Shown: positions 16,787 through 25,459, counted from the stretch's first letter. The stretch: DNA of 64,000 nt from Natronorubrum tibetense GA33 (GCF_000383975.1 NZ_KB913017.1:379133-443132), one strand, 5' to 3'. Made by a program: numbers and translations. The notes: a model not told the origin generated them from the sequence alone.

Positions 16787-16867
16787 ATGAAACCAGCTTC
16801 GAGCAGCGTTTCGAGCGTGACCGTATCAGCGACAACTACCCGGAAATTCACGTCGGAGGTGAACTGA
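16787..16867 (+). CDS. Possible 26-codon leader ORF before the NmrA gene
   Basis: ATG at 16787 opens a 26-codon frame ([20 protein letters not shown] onward) that stops one base before the NmrA start. A TATA-like GCGTATATGTAG at about 16751-16762 is at the right distance for a leaderless message beginning at this ATG. Within its 3' end, GGAGGTGA (16855-16862) is a strong Shine-Dalgarno sequence for the NmrA gene. The peptide is Ser/Thr-rich and lacks acidic bias, so it may be a leader rather than a functional protein. Translation is inferred. Confidence 0.4.
   Translation: MKPASSSVSSVTVSATTTRKFTSEVN
16855..16862 (+). promoter_or_regulatory. Strong ribosome binding site of the NmrA gene
   Basis: GGAGGTGA, six bases before ATG 16869. 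Many genes in this window look leaderless, so this site suggests that the NmrA gene is read from a leadered message. Confidence 0.7.
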
Positions 16868-16868
16868 G

Positions 16869-17774
16869 ATGACCACGAGCGTCCTCGTCACCGGCGCGAC
16901 CGGCAATCAGGGCGGCAGCGTCGTCGAACACCTCCTTGCATCCGACACCGAGTTCGACGTCTACGGACTCACGCGCGATGCGTCGGGCGACCGCGCACAG
17001 GAACTGTCCGAGCAGGGCGTCTCGATGGTCGAAGGGGACCTGAACGACAAAGATTCCCTCGCGCCCCACGTCGCCGAAGTCGACGCGGTCTTCGCCGTTA
17101 CCAACTTCTGGACGGAAGGCTACGAGCAACAGGTCCAGCAGGGTGAGAACATCGCGGAGGTCGCGAGCGAAGAAGGCGTCGACCAGTTCGTCTTCAGCGG
17201 CGTCGGCAGCCACGAGAAGGACACCGGCGTACCCCACTTCGACTCGGCCGAGGAGATCGACCAGCACGCACAGGAGCTCAACCTCCCGCTAACCGTCCTC
17301 CAGCCCGTGTTCTTCTTCCAGAACTTCGAGGCCTTCGCCGAGGACGTCGTCGAGGACGGCCAGATCGCGCTCCCCCTCGAGGAGGGCGTTTCCCTCCAGA
17401 TGATCGACGTCGACGACGTGGGCCACGCCGCCGCAGTCGCACTCGAGAATCCCGACGAGTTCGTCGGCGAACACGTCGAACTCGCGGGCGACGAGTTGAC
17501 GCTCGCCGAGACGGCCGACCTGCTGAGCGAGGTCACCGGCCAGGATGTCGATCCGGTCCACGTCCCCATCGAGGACGCCTACGAGAGCTTCGGCGAGGAG
17601 TTCACCGTCATGTGCGAGTGGTTCAACGAGGTCGGTTACAGCGCCGACATCCCCGCGCTCGAAGAGCAGTTCGGCTTCGAGTTCACGGATCTCGAGTCCT
17701 CCCTCCGTGCGAACGGCTGGGAGGACAAGGAGGGCATGGCCTCGGTTCCCGGCTGGGTCAAGGCGATGCAGTAG
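16869..17774 (+). CDS. NmrA-like NAD(P)-binding protein
   Basis: A 301-residue atypical short-chain dehydrogenase fold. The N-terminal SVLVTGATGNQGGSVVEHLL holds the GxxGxxG dinucleotide-binding motif, TRDASGD follows the second strand, and FVFSGVGSHEKDTGVPHFDS is the NmrA-type substitute for the catalytic Tyr-x-x-x-Lys region. Such proteins sense redox cofactors or reduce quinone-like compounds; the role here is unknown. A 26-codon ORF and a clear Shine-Dalgarno precede it. A damaged copy of its 3' end lies 0.65 kb downstream (18398-18521), beyond an opposite-strand lipoprotein gene. Confidence 0.88.
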   Translation: MTTSVLVTGATGNQGGSVVEHLLASDTEFDVYGLTRDASGDRAQELSEQGVSMVEGDLNDKDSLAPHVAEVDAVFAVTNFWTEGYEQQVQQGENIAEVASEEGVDQFVFSGVGSHEKDTGVPHFDSAEEIDQHAQELNLPLTVLQPVFFFQNFEAFAEDVVEDGQIALPLEEGVSLQMIDVDDVGHAAAVALENPDEFVGEHVELAGDELTLAETADLLSEVTGQDVDPVHVPIEDAYESFGEEFTVMCEWFNEVGYSADIPALEEQFGFEFTDLESSLRANGWEDKEGMASVPGWVKAMQ

Positions 17775-17824
17775 TCACTCGCCGTAAGTACAACGGCCGG
17801 ACGACACGTTCCGCCGATAGCAGT

Positions 17825-18328
17825 TTAGTAGTGATGTTGTATCCGGCCGTCTGTCGGCAGTTCTCCGTCGTGTTCGACGAGAAGACCGATGGACATCGTC
17901 GTTACTACGTCGTTCGGCGGCGATTCTGGCCGTTCGGGTGTGCACACGTGCAATTCGATCGTCCCTTCGGCGTACTGATCGACTCCGATCACGTGATGAG
18001 AGCCCCAATTTCCGTGCAGTGAGCGTTCTACAACCACGCCGTACTGCGTTGCGAAGTCCACCGACTCCATCGCTTCCGGAATAGTCGTCTCCTCGAGGAA
18101 CTGTTCTACCTCTTGGCGACTCGTGAGGATTTTCACTACTTCCTCCTCGTCCGTCTCTAGAACTCCCCCCTCGAAATCGAACGCGTCGTACTCCAGTGGA
18201 CCTTCCAGGTTCAGGTCGGGACACTCGCTCGAGGCGCTTTCCTCGGTGAACGAGAGGCTTCCGAGGCACCCGGCGAGGACAATCGAACCGGCGGTACCCA
18301 CGGAAGCGAGGAACGCGCTTCGTTTCAT
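17825..18328 (-). CDS. Secreted lipoprotein of unknown function (167 aa)
   Basis: Begins MKRSAFLASVGTAGSIVLAG and continues CLGSL: a hydrophobic signal ending in a lipobox (LAGC) with acylated Cys21, followed by an acidic spacer. The mature part contains ILTSRQEVEQFLEETTIPEA and FATQYGVVVERSLHGNWGSH, typical of a small beta-rich domain, but I do not recognise the family. A TATA-like TTTATTA (about 18345-18352, coding strand) lies near -25. The gene sits between the intact NmrA gene and its broken duplicate, on the other strand, as if inserted between them. Confidence 0.8.
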   Translation of the reverse strand: MKRSAFLASVGTAGSIVLAGCLGSLSFTEESASSECPDLNLEGPLEYDAFDFEGGVLETDEEEVVKILTSRQEVEQFLEETTIPEAMESVDFATQYGVVVERSLHGNWGSHHVIGVDQYAEGTIELHVCTPERPESPPNDVVTTMSIGLLVEHDGELPTDGRIQHHY

Positions 18329-18397
18329 ATCCCACCCACCATATACCGTAATAAATAGCTTTTCCGGACTGATCGCAAATCACGACAAACAGTGTTT

Positions 18398-18521
18398 AAT
18401 GGGTCTGGCTACAGCGTCGATATCGATGCACTCGAGGAGGTTTCAAATTCGAGTTTCCGGACTTCGAGTCCTCCCTCCGCGAGAACGGCTGGGAGGACAA
18501 GAAGGGCATGGCCTCGGTTCC
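18398..18521 (+). pseudogene. Truncated, frameshifted duplicate of the NmrA gene 3' end
   Basis: The DNA here repeats the end of the NmrA gene. Bases 18464-18521 match 17692-17749 with 55 of 58 identities, coding FESSLRENGWEDKKGMASVP. Upstream, GYSVDIDALEE parallels GYSADIPALEE of the intact gene, but a frame change at about 18440 separates the two parts. No start codon or N-terminal domain is present. It is debris of a duplication, not a working gene. Confidence 0.85.
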
Positions 18522-18594
18522 GTTCGCCAGTCTCCGTTCCCGCAATTCCCCTTCGAAAGAAAGGTTTTAATTGACTGAGTCATTGGTAGGTACA

Positions 18595-18774
18595 ATGACG
18601 AATTGGGGCCGCTGGGGTGTTCTCTGCGGAACGGGCGGGTTCCTCGCGAGCGCCGCGGGTTGTCAGGATCTGACAGCCCTCGAGACGGAATCCGTGGAAC
18701 GGAAGCCGAGTTGCAGCGTCGACTGCGGCGAAAGTGCCGGAAACGAGACGTCTACCGACGGTGACGACCGATGA
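18595..18774 (+). CDS. Short Cys-containing lipoprotein-like peptide (59 aa)
   Basis: Begins MTNWGRWGVLCGTGGFLASA and continues AGCQDLTAL, which reads as a weak signal with a lipobox-like SAAGC. The tail has two more cysteines (SCSVDCGES) and an acidic end. A T-rich TATA-like GGTTTTAATTG (18563-18573) is near -28, supporting this ATG over the longer frame starting at 18571. Its last four bases (ATGA) overlap the next gene's start, so the two are coupled. The family is unknown. Confidence 0.6.
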   Translation: MTNWGRWGVLCGTGGFLASAAGCQDLTALETESVERKPSCSVDCGESAGNETSTDGDDR

Positions 18775-20090
18775 GCCGGAGTCGGGATCCACTCGAGCGA
18801 TCGGCTTCGACGAGACGCGGTCTCCTCGCGGCGATCGGGTGTCTTCCGCTGGCTGGCTGTACCGAACTCTGGTCCCGGTCGTCGCCCTCGATCAACGGTG
18901 ACCGGCTCGCGGCGATCGTCGACGACACCGACGTGCCGACCGTCGACCACGAGTACCCGCTTCCGGTATCGGACGACCACGTCGAAGCGAGCGTCCAGCA
19001 GGTCGGCGAATTGATTGAGTCGATCCCACAGCCTATCGACACTGAAACGATTCCGAACGAAGCGGTTCGCGAGCGGATCGAACGGCGGCGAGAACGTGCC
19101 TCCGAGGACCTCGAGGCCGCTCCCGACGAACCGACGAGCCGCGACCTCCTCGAGCGGCTTCGAAACGCACACGGGAGCGGCGCGGAGGCTGCGGGTATCT
19201 GGGAGGCGGTCGACGACGAGCAAACGCGAGACGATGTCTCCGAGTCGGTTGCCGATCTGCGGACAGCACGACTGGAGTTCGATCAGGAGTGGGAGTATCA
19301 CGTCGGCGACGATCCGCTCGAGGCGGTCTTTACTTACGCCGACACCAGTCGGCTGACCGACGAGGCATTCGAGGAGATAACGGCAGTCACCGACATCGAC
19401 GAACCGGTCGAGTCACTGGCCGTCGGCGAGATGGCCGCTCATCGTGAAAAGGGACGTGTAGCCCTCGAGGATGCAGTACACGTGTATTCGCGGTACGTCG
19501 ACTCGCTCGAGGAAACCGACACCACGGTCATCGCCGAAGCTGCCGAGACGCTCGAAGCGGAACTGTCCGGCGAGTGGTGGATGCTGCAACCGGAGTACGA
19601 CGCGCACGAACTCGTCGACCGAGATATCGACCCGGATTCGACGTCGGCATCCGTCCTGGCGAACGTGCGCTGGGATTTGCGCGGTGAGAGACGGGGAGCA
19701 CCCTCGATCGACTTCGAACCGGCGCGGTACGTCCAGTACGCCCACGGCGCACTCCTCGCCCTCGACGGCTTCGAACGAGTTCGAGCCCGGATCGATGGGG
19801 GCGATTCGATCGAGATCGACGACGCCGACGACGTGGACGCCTACCGTATCGAGGCAATCGACGGGATCAAATCGCTGCTCGAGGAGGACTCGCGGCCACT
19901 CGAGCGACAGACCGCGTTCGATCTGACAGCACGGTTCGATCAACCCGATCGGTCACTTCGATCGGCTGCAGGCGAATCGATCGATTCCGAGTCGGTGACC
20001 TATCCGGTAGCCCAGTACTGCTGGTTTGCCGGGATGGCCGAAGCGACACCCGAGGTAGTCGATACCGTTTACGAAGCGCTTGAGGCGTAA
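18771..20090 (+). CDS. Large secreted lipoprotein of unknown function (439 aa)
   Basis: Starts MSRSRDPLERSASTRRGLLA with a twin arginine (TRRGLLAAIG) and lipobox PLAGC, so it is probably exported by the Tat route and lipid-anchored. The mature part is almost entirely predicted helix and very acidic, with many Glu/Arg heptad-like stretches (AVRERIERRRERASEDLEAA) and a DRLAAIVDDTDVPTVDHEYP start. No cysteine pairs or enzymatic motifs are seen. It is translated after the 59-residue lipoprotein-like peptide with a four-base overlap. The two probably form a small exported pair of unknown role. Confidence 0.8.
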   Translation: MSRSRDPLERSASTRRGLLAAIGCLPLAGCTELWSRSSPSINGDRLAAIVDDTDVPTVDHEYPLPVSDDHVEASVQQVGELIESIPQPIDTETIPNEAVRERIERRRERASEDLEAAPDEPTSRDLLERLRNAHGSGAEAAGIWEAVDDEQTRDDVSESVADLRTARLEFDQEWEYHVGDDPLEAVFTYADTSRLTDEAFEEITAVTDIDEPVESLAVGEMAAHREKGRVALEDAVHVYSRYVDSLEETDTTVIAEAAETLEAELSGEWWMLQPEYDAHELVDRDIDPDSTSASVLANVRWDLRGERRGAPSIDFEPARYVQYAHGALLALDGFERVRARIDGGDSIEIDDADDVDAYRIEAIDGIKSLLEEDSRPLERQTAFDLTARFDQPDRSLRSAAGESIDSESVTYPVAQYCWFAGMAEATPEVVDTVYEALEA

Positions 20091-20220
20091 CGCCCGTCGA
20101 CACCCAGTGCTACGACCGTGCCCGATCACGCCGTCGCTAACCCTCGCATTCGTTTTCCGCGCGTTCGTCGACCGAAACCGACCGCCAGTATATTGACTGT
20201 CGCCCCAAATGCGATAGACG

Positions 20221-20724
20221 ATGACAACCGACACAGTCAGCCGATTCGAACGCGAACTCGAGGACCTCGAGGTCGGTCTCGAGCGCGCGTCGGCGGCCGA
20301 CGCGAGCGAGCGGATCGCATCGGTGGTAGAACCACCCGCGGTCGGAACGCCACTTCTGTTCGACGGCGTCTCGCAGCCGGATTCGGTGACGACGGAACCG
20401 ACCAACGGCGACGTCGCGACGGCGCGGACGGGCGTCACCCCCGCGACGTTCGCGATCGCCGAGTACGGGAGTCTCGCGATCGAGTCGCGGCCCGCGGGCG
20501 ACGAACCGATCAGCGTCTACCCCGACCGACACGTCGCCGTCGTCGCTGCGAGCGACGTCCTCCCGGATCTCGAGGCCGGATTCGATCGGCTCGAAACGCA
20601 GTTCGCCGATCGCAACAGCGTCGTCTTCGCGACCGGTCGGAGCGCGACGGCTGACATGGGCGACCTCGTCCACGGCGTCCACGGCCCCGGAGAAGTCAAC
20701 GTGATCGTCCTGGAGGATCGGTGA
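20221..20724 (+). CDS. lutC: LUD-domain protein, LutC/YkgG type
   Basis: A 167-residue single LUD domain, one of three components of the LutABC lactate utilisation complex, which oxidises L-lactate to pyruvate in the cytoplasm. Family features are AEYGSLAIESRPAGDEPISV and YPDRHVAVVAASDVLPDLEA, with the ending HGPGEVNVIVLEDR typical of LutC (the family usually reads GPxxVxVxLLE). A TATA-like CAGTATATTG at about 20186-20195 fits leaderless transcription from ATG 20221. Its TGA stop overlaps the GTG start of the LutB-LutA fusion. The substrate lactate is inferred from the family. Confidence 0.85.
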   Translation: MTTDTVSRFERELEDLEVGLERASAADASERIASVVEPPAVGTPLLFDGVSQPDSVTTEPTNGDVATARTGVTPATFAIAEYGSLAIESRPAGDEPISVYPDRHVAVVAASDVLPDLEAGFDRLETQFADRNSVVFATGRSATADMGDLVHGVHGPGEVNVIVLEDR

Positions 20725-23078
20725 GCACGATGGCGGAGCGCACCCATCCACCCGAGACGCGGTCCGAGACTGCCGCGCGGCTTCGTCACCTCCTCGAGAC
20801 CGAAGGCGAGGCAGTTCACGCACACGTAAGCGTGTCGAACCTCCGTCGCGAACAGGCCTACGAGGCGACTGACGACATCGAGGCCCTCCGAACTGAGGCG
20901 CGGGCCATCAAGGAAGACGCCATCGATCGCCTGCCCGAGTTGCTCGAGACGGTCCGCGAGGCGGTCGAAGAAAACGGCGGGACCGTCTACGTGGCCGACG
21001 ATGCCGCGGACGCGAATCGGTACATTTCCGAGGTGGTCGACGGAAAGGCACCGCCGGACGCAGACCCCTCGGTCGTCAAATCCAAATCGATGACCACCGA
21101 GGAGATCGATCTCAACGACGCCTTGGAGCGCGAGGACATCGACGTCTACGAAACCGATCTCGGCGAGTGGGTGCTACAGGTGGCCGACGACACGCCCTCT
21201 CACATCGTCGGACCGGCGATGCATCTCACTCGAGAGGAGATCGCCGACCTGTTCAACGAGCGGTTCGATCCCGACGAGCCGTTCGAGACGGCCGAGGAGC
21301 TCACCCGGTTCGCTCGCGATCACCTCGGCGAGCGCATCCGCGAGGCGGACGTGGGGATCACGGGCGCGAACTTTATTGCCGCGGAGAGCGGGACGATGAC
21401 CCTCATCACGAACGAGGGCAACGCCCGGAAGTGCGCCGTCACGCCGGACACGCACGTCGCGGTCGCGGGCGTCGAGAAGCTGATCCCGTCGGCTCGCGAC
21501 CTCGAGCCGTTCGTCGACATCATCGCCAAGAGCGCGACCGGCCAGCCCATCTCTCAGTACGTGACGATGCTGACGCCGCCGACCGACTCGCCCACGCTCG
21601 ATTTCGACGAGCCTGACGAGCCGCTCGCGAACGCCGGCCCTGATCATGAGTCTGTCGACTCGAGCGCCACGGGCGATGGTCCCGAAAGCGACCGCGAGTT
21701 CCACCTCGTCCTGCTCGACAACGGGCGGCTGGACATGCGCGAGGACGACCAGCTTCGGGAAACGCTGTACTGCATCCGCTGTGGCGCTTGTTCGAACTCG
21801 TGTGCGAACTTCCAGGCCGTCGGCGGCCACGGCTTCGGCGGCGAGACCTACTCCGGCGGGATCGCGACCGGCTGGGAGGCCGGCGTCCACGGCCAGGACT
21901 CTGCAGCCGAGTTCAACGACCTCTGTACGGGCTGTACGCGCTGCGTCGACGCCTGCCCGGTGAAGATCGACATTCCGTGGATCAACACCGTCGTCCGAGA
22001 CCGGGTTAACCGCGACGCAGAGCCCGAGGCCTACGACTTCCTCGTTGATGGGTTGACTCCGGACGCCGAAGCGGGCGGGCTCGACCTCGGAAAGCGATTC
22101 TTCGGCAACGTCGGGACGGCCGCGAAACTCGGCTCCGCGACGGCTCCCGTCTCGAACTGGCTCGCCGAAACGGGTCCGGTCCGCACGCTGCTCGAGCGAA
22201 CCCTCGGAATCGACCGCCGTCGCGAGCTGCCGACCTTCCAGCGGGAGTCCCTCGTCGACTGGTTCGAGACGCGAGGGGGCGCGGACGCCTCGAGGAAGCG
22301 AGCGGAACGAGCCGCAGTTCGCGGCGACGGGAGCGATATCGACCGCGAGGTCGTCCTCTACCCCGACGTCTACACGAACTACGTCGACACCGACCGCGGA
22401 AAGGCCGCCGTCAGGACACTCGAGACTCTCGGCATCCCGGTCAGCGTCCCAGACCTTCCCGAGAGCGGGCGCGCGCCGCTGTCACAGGGGATGGTCGCGA
22501 CGGCGGACCGACAGGCCAGTCGACTCTACGGCGCCGTCGCCGAGGACCTCGACGCCGGCCGCGACCTCGTCGTCGTCGAACCCTCCGATCTGGCGGCGTT
22601 CCAGCGAGAGTACGAGCGACTCCTGCCCGAGCGGTCGTTCGAGCGGATTCGGGACAACAGCTACGAGATCTGCGAGTACGTCTACGGATTGGTCGAGAAC
22701 GGCGCCGACGCGGAGCTTCTGTCAACCGGGAGCGACGCGGGAGACGATCACGCGGACGGCGACCGCGGCGAACCGATCGCCTACCACTCCCATTGTCAAC
22801 AGCGCACCCTCGGCCTCGAGGCCCCGACGACGGCCCTGCTCGAGCGCTGTGGCTACGCCCCCCAGACCTCGAGCGTCGAGTGCTGCGGGATGGCCGGCTC
22901 CTTCGGCTACAAGCGGGAGTACTACGAGGTGAGTATGGACGTCGGCGACCGGCTGGCTCGGGAGTTCGAGGGGGCGGAGACGGTCGTCGCTTCGGGGACG
23001 TCCTGTGGCGACCAACTCGAGACCTTGCTCGAACGTACCGTTCCGCATCCGATCGAGATTCTGGCACCCGACCGCTGA
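20721..23078 (+). CDS. LutB-LutA fusion: LUD domain, two 4Fe-4S clusters, Cys-rich (CCG) domain
   Basis: A 785-residue protein joining two Lut subunits. Residues about 1-310 are a LUD domain (VGPAMHLTREEIADLFNERF, then GANFIAAESGTMTLITNEGN, IPSARDLEPFV). Next are two ferredoxin-type motifs, CIRCGACSNSC from C351 and CTGCTRCVDACP from C402. The C-terminal 250 residues are LutA/HdrD-like: the second CCG module is intact (YHSHCQQRTLGLE, VECCGMAGSFGYK), whereas the first lacks its cysteines. It probably oxidises a 2-hydroxyacid such as lactate and passes electrons through the clusters. A GTG start overlaps lutC by four bases; ATG 20730 is an alternative. Confidence 0.88.
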   Translation: MSTMAERTHPPETRSETAARLRHLLETEGEAVHAHVSVSNLRREQAYEATDDIEALRTEARAIKEDAIDRLPELLETVREAVEENGGTVYVADDAADANRYISEVVDGKAPPDADPSVVKSKSMTTEEIDLNDALEREDIDVYETDLGEWVLQVADDTPSHIVGPAMHLTREEIADLFNERFDPDEPFETAEELTRFARDHLGERIREADVGITGANFIAAESGTMTLITNEGNARKCAVTPDTHVAVAGVEKLIPSARDLEPFVDIIAKSATGQPISQYVTMLTPPTDSPTLDFDEPDEPLANAGPDHESVDSSATGDGPESDREFHLVLLDNGRLDMREDDQLRETLYCIRCGACSNSCANFQAVGGHGFGGETYSGGIATGWEAGVHGQDSAAEFNDLCTGCTRCVDACPVKIDIPWINTVVRDRVNRDAEPEAYDFLVDGLTPDAEAGGLDLGKRFFGNVGTAAKLGSATAPVSNWLAETGPVRTLLERTLGIDRRRELPTFQRESLVDWFETRGGADASRKRAERAAVRGDGSDIDREVVLYPDVYTNYVDTDRGKAAVRTLETLGIPVSVPDLPESGRAPLSQGMVATADRQASRLYGAVAEDLDAGRDLVVVEPSDLAAFQREYERLLPERSFERIRDNSYEICEYVYGLVENGADAELLSTGSDAGDDHADGDRGEPIAYHSHCQQRTLGLEAPTTALLERCGYAPQTSSVECCGMAGSFGYKREYYEVSMDVGDRLAREFEGAETVVASGTSCGDQLETLLERTVPHPIEILAPDR

Positions 23079-23148
23079 GACGCCGGCCGCTGAAAACGGT
23101 GTCTCGCGTCGGTGTCCGCGCTCACCCCGCGTTGCGAGTGCAGGGTCG

Positions 23149-24477
23149 CTACGATCGAGCCGTCTCGAGTTCCCTGGCCCGACGTCGGAGCTGCGTAAGC
23201 ACCGACGGTCGACCACGACACTCGAGTCGTACCTCGGCTCCCTCGTAGTCGACTGTCTCCACGGACGTCCGATCGTAGGCCCGCGAGACGAGCGCCATCG
23301 CCTCGTCGCAGTTGGGCATTCGTATCGTCGCGGATTCCTCGGGGAGCCGATCCCGAATCGCCGTCCGAAGCGCTTCGAGGTTCGTCCCTTCGAGCACGCT
23401 CACCGGAATCGGCTCCGGTGTCGATGGGGACAGCGATTCCGAGGCAATCTCGAGCCGGCACTCTCGCTCGTTCGCCGAGAGCTGATCGACCTTGTTCAAC
23501 ACGGGGACGATCCGCTCGTCCGCAATGTTCTGCGCGGAGAGCACCTCGTCGGACACCTCGAGCCGTCGGCGAAACCGCTCGAGCGGATCGCTCGCGTCGG
23601 CGACGAGAACGACAACGTCCGCCGTCGCGGCCTCCGAAAGCGTCGAACTGAACGACTCGACGAGGTCGTGGGGCAGGTCGTCGACGAAGCCGACCGTATC
23701 CGTCGCGAGCACGGGTCGACCGCTGATTGTCGCCCGCCGAGTCGTCGTCTCGAGCGTCTTGAACAACCGATTTTCGATCGCTGCGGTGGCGTTCTTGTCC
23801 GAGCTATCCGGGTTCGAATCGTCGTCGGTCCGCGATTGCTCGAGCGAGAGGTCGTCGGCGAGCCGATGCAGCAGGGTCGATTTGCCGGCGTTCGTGTAGC
23901 CCGCGATCGTGACGAGATCGAACCCTTCATCGCGGCGGCGTTCGCGGAACTGTTCGGCCGGGTTCGGGAGGTCGGCGAGTTTGCCTTCGAGACGGTCGAT
24001 CCGGTCGCGAACGTCGTAGACGGGCGACCCCTTCTCGGTTTGTTTGTTCAGTGCGCCTTCGTCCGCGGACTCGATGATCCGTGGCAGGTCGTATCTGAGC
24101 TGTGCCAGTTCGACCTGCAGTTGTGCGCGTCGCGTGCCGGCCTGCTCCTCAAAAATATCGAGTACGAGCCGATATCTGTCGATGACGACCGTTTCGTCGG
24201 GCAACAGTGACTCGAGGGTGTGGTGCTGACTCGGCGTCAGTTCGCCGTCGACGACCACACACTGGGCGTCGTGGCTGGCGACGGTTTCGGCGAGTTCGTC
24301 GACTTTGCCACGCCCGAGGTACGTTCCGGAATCCGCCGGGCCGGTCTGGGTTAGTTCGGCGACGACCTCGTCGCCGGCGGCACGGGTGAGGGCCCGTATC
24401 TCGCGGGTCTCTACGGGGGTGGTTGTCGATCGGTTCGCGACGACTGTACGACGTCCTGTGCTGCGATTTCGTGACAT
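23149..24477 (-). CDS. hflX: Ribosome-associated GTPase HflX
   Basis: A 442-residue HflX-family GTPase. The N-terminal nucleotide-binding domain contains the family signature GTYLGRGKVDELAE and VVDGELTPSQHHTLES, then a helical linker (EEQAGTRRAQLQVELAQLRY). The G domain has G1 GYTNAGKST, G3 DTVGFVDDLP and G4 NKVD. HflX binds 50S subunits and splits or rescues stalled ribosomes in bacteria; the archaeal role is less certain. The N-terminus MSRNRSTGRRTVVANRST is basic, unusual for the proteome. It is convergent with the LutB-LutA gene, 70 bases apart. Confidence 0.93.
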   Translation of the reverse strand: MSRNRSTGRRTVVANRSTTTPVETREIRALTRAAGDEVVAELTQTGPADSGTYLGRGKVDELAETVASHDAQCVVVDGELTPSQHHTLESLLPDETVVIDRYRLVLDIFEEQAGTRRAQLQVELAQLRYDLPRIIESADEGALNKQTEKGSPVYDVRDRIDRLEGKLADLPNPAEQFRERRRDEGFDLVTIAGYTNAGKSTLLHRLADDLSLEQSRTDDDSNPDSSDKNATAAIENRLFKTLETTTRRATISGRPVLATDTVGFVDDLPHDLVESFSSTLSEAATADVVVLVADASDPLERFRRRLEVSDEVLSAQNIADERIVPVLNKVDQLSANERECRLEIASESLSPSTPEPIPVSVLEGTNLEALRTAIRDRLPEESATIRMPNCDEAMALVSRAYDRTSVETVDYEGAEVRLECRGRPSVLTQLRRRARELETARS

Positions 24478-24802
24478 AGTGGTGGTGTTGTGTTCATCAC
24501 TGTTTGCGATCGGTGCCGAGCCCCGCCGCTACGGGGTCAGGGGTCATCAGAACGAATACGAACCGGCTGCTCACGCGCGTCGCAACTCGTCGATTCCGTC
24601 GGCGACACGTCGGTCAAGCGGACCCGGCTCAGTGGGAAGAACAGGTCTCCATCGGCCTACATCGAACATACTCCGTCAGCTACAAATTAGTTGTGGCTGG
24701 CATCACGGTGAGCGTGAGGACAGCTACCCGACGACGTGATCCCTGGTGTAGCAACTCTCGTTCGAATCGGTGACGGCCCCGCAAAAACTGCAGCCGAGAG
24801 CG
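24478..24802. other. 325-base gap upstream of hflX, no gene seen
   Basis: Frames here are short and lack haloarchaeal codon bias. I see no tRNA cloverleaf (a GTTCGAATC-like stretch at about 24764 is not part of one), no SRP or RNase P signature, and no clear hairpin. One A/T-rich spot (ACAAATTAGTTGT, near 24681) could belong to an hflX promoter with a long leader. A small RNA cannot be excluded by eye. Confidence 0.4.
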
Positions 24803-25057
24803 TTACTCGCCGAACAGTTCGTCGACCGCCTCACGCGCGGTGAGCGCGGCGTCGTCCGCCACCTGTTCGGCGTCGGGTCCGTCCTCGGTCTCGGGTGCGT
24901 TCAGATAGACGTCGACCTCGAGGACGCCCTCCTCGAAGGTGACGGTGACGTCGAGGTCGCGCACCGCGGACTGCTTGTACTGCGAGAAGACGTAGCCTTC
25001 CGCAGCGTCGGAGGCCGTCTGGACGACCTCGTCGTCAGTCGGCTCGCCGGTCGACAT
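24803..25057 (-). CDS. DUF3194 family protein (84 aa)
   Basis: A short acidic protein, MSTGEPTDDEVVQTASDAAE followed by GYVFSQYKQSAVRDLDVTV and VTFEEGVLEVDVYLNAPETE. The strand-rich centre and the DDAALTAREAVDELF helix at the end match the archaeal DUF3194 family, which is regularly found directly after the prefoldin beta gene. Function is unknown. It begins one base after the prefoldin stop, so the two are co-translated. The final gene of the rpl37ae-rpoP-pcc1-pfdB cluster. Confidence 0.85.
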   Translation of the reverse strand: MSTGEPTDDEVVQTASDAAEGYVFSQYKQSAVRDLDVTVTFEEGVLEVDVYLNAPETEDGPDAEQVADDAALTAREAVDELFGE

Positions 25058-25459
25058 TTATGCGCCGCCTGCGCCCGGACCGCCTGGGCCTGCTGGGCCG
25101 CCCATGCCGCCGCCCGCGCCGCCGAGGAGCTCCTCGAGTTCGTCCTGAAGGCTCTCGAACTGCTCCTGGACTCGGTCTTCCTGCTTCTCGAGGGTCTCGA
25201 GGCGGATCTCGAGGGAGTCGACCTTGTCCTGCAGGTCTTCCTCGGCCGCGTCGTACTCGGTCTCGACGAGGAGTTCGCCGACCTTTCGGTACATGCCGGT
25301 TTCCTCGTCGATGTTCTCGAGTTCGTCGAGGGCGTTCTCGGCCTCGGAAAGGCTCGATTCGGCCTCCTGTTTCTGCATGGCGACGGTCTGGGCCGTCTCC
25401 TGAAGGTCCTGCAGTTGTTCGATTTTCTCCTGTGCTTCCGGTGGGAGATTGCCTTGCAT
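25058..25459 (-). CDS. pfdB: Prefoldin subunit beta
   Basis: A 133-residue chaperone subunit; two alpha and four beta subunits form the prefoldin hexamer that passes unfolded proteins to the thermosome. The sequence is two long coiled-coil helices joined by a hairpin: [20 protein letters not shown] and [20 protein letters not shown], then [20 protein letters not shown] (the family signature VYxxxGxLLVE), then a second coil. The tail is Gly/Ala-rich ([18 protein letters not shown]), common in haloarchaea. It is immediately followed by DUF3194. Confidence 0.95.
   Translation of the reverse strand: MQGNLPPEAQEKIEQLQDLQETAQTVAMQKQEAESSLSEAENALDELENIDEETGMYRKVGELLVETEYDAAEEDLQDKVDSLEIRLETLEKQEDRVQEQFESLQDELEELLGGAGGGMGGPAGPGGPGAGGA

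Noticed and set aside
24760-24780. GTTCGAATC-like stretch as a tRNA T-arm
   Set aside because: No acceptor, D or anticodon stem can be assembled around it; the sequence before it does not pair.
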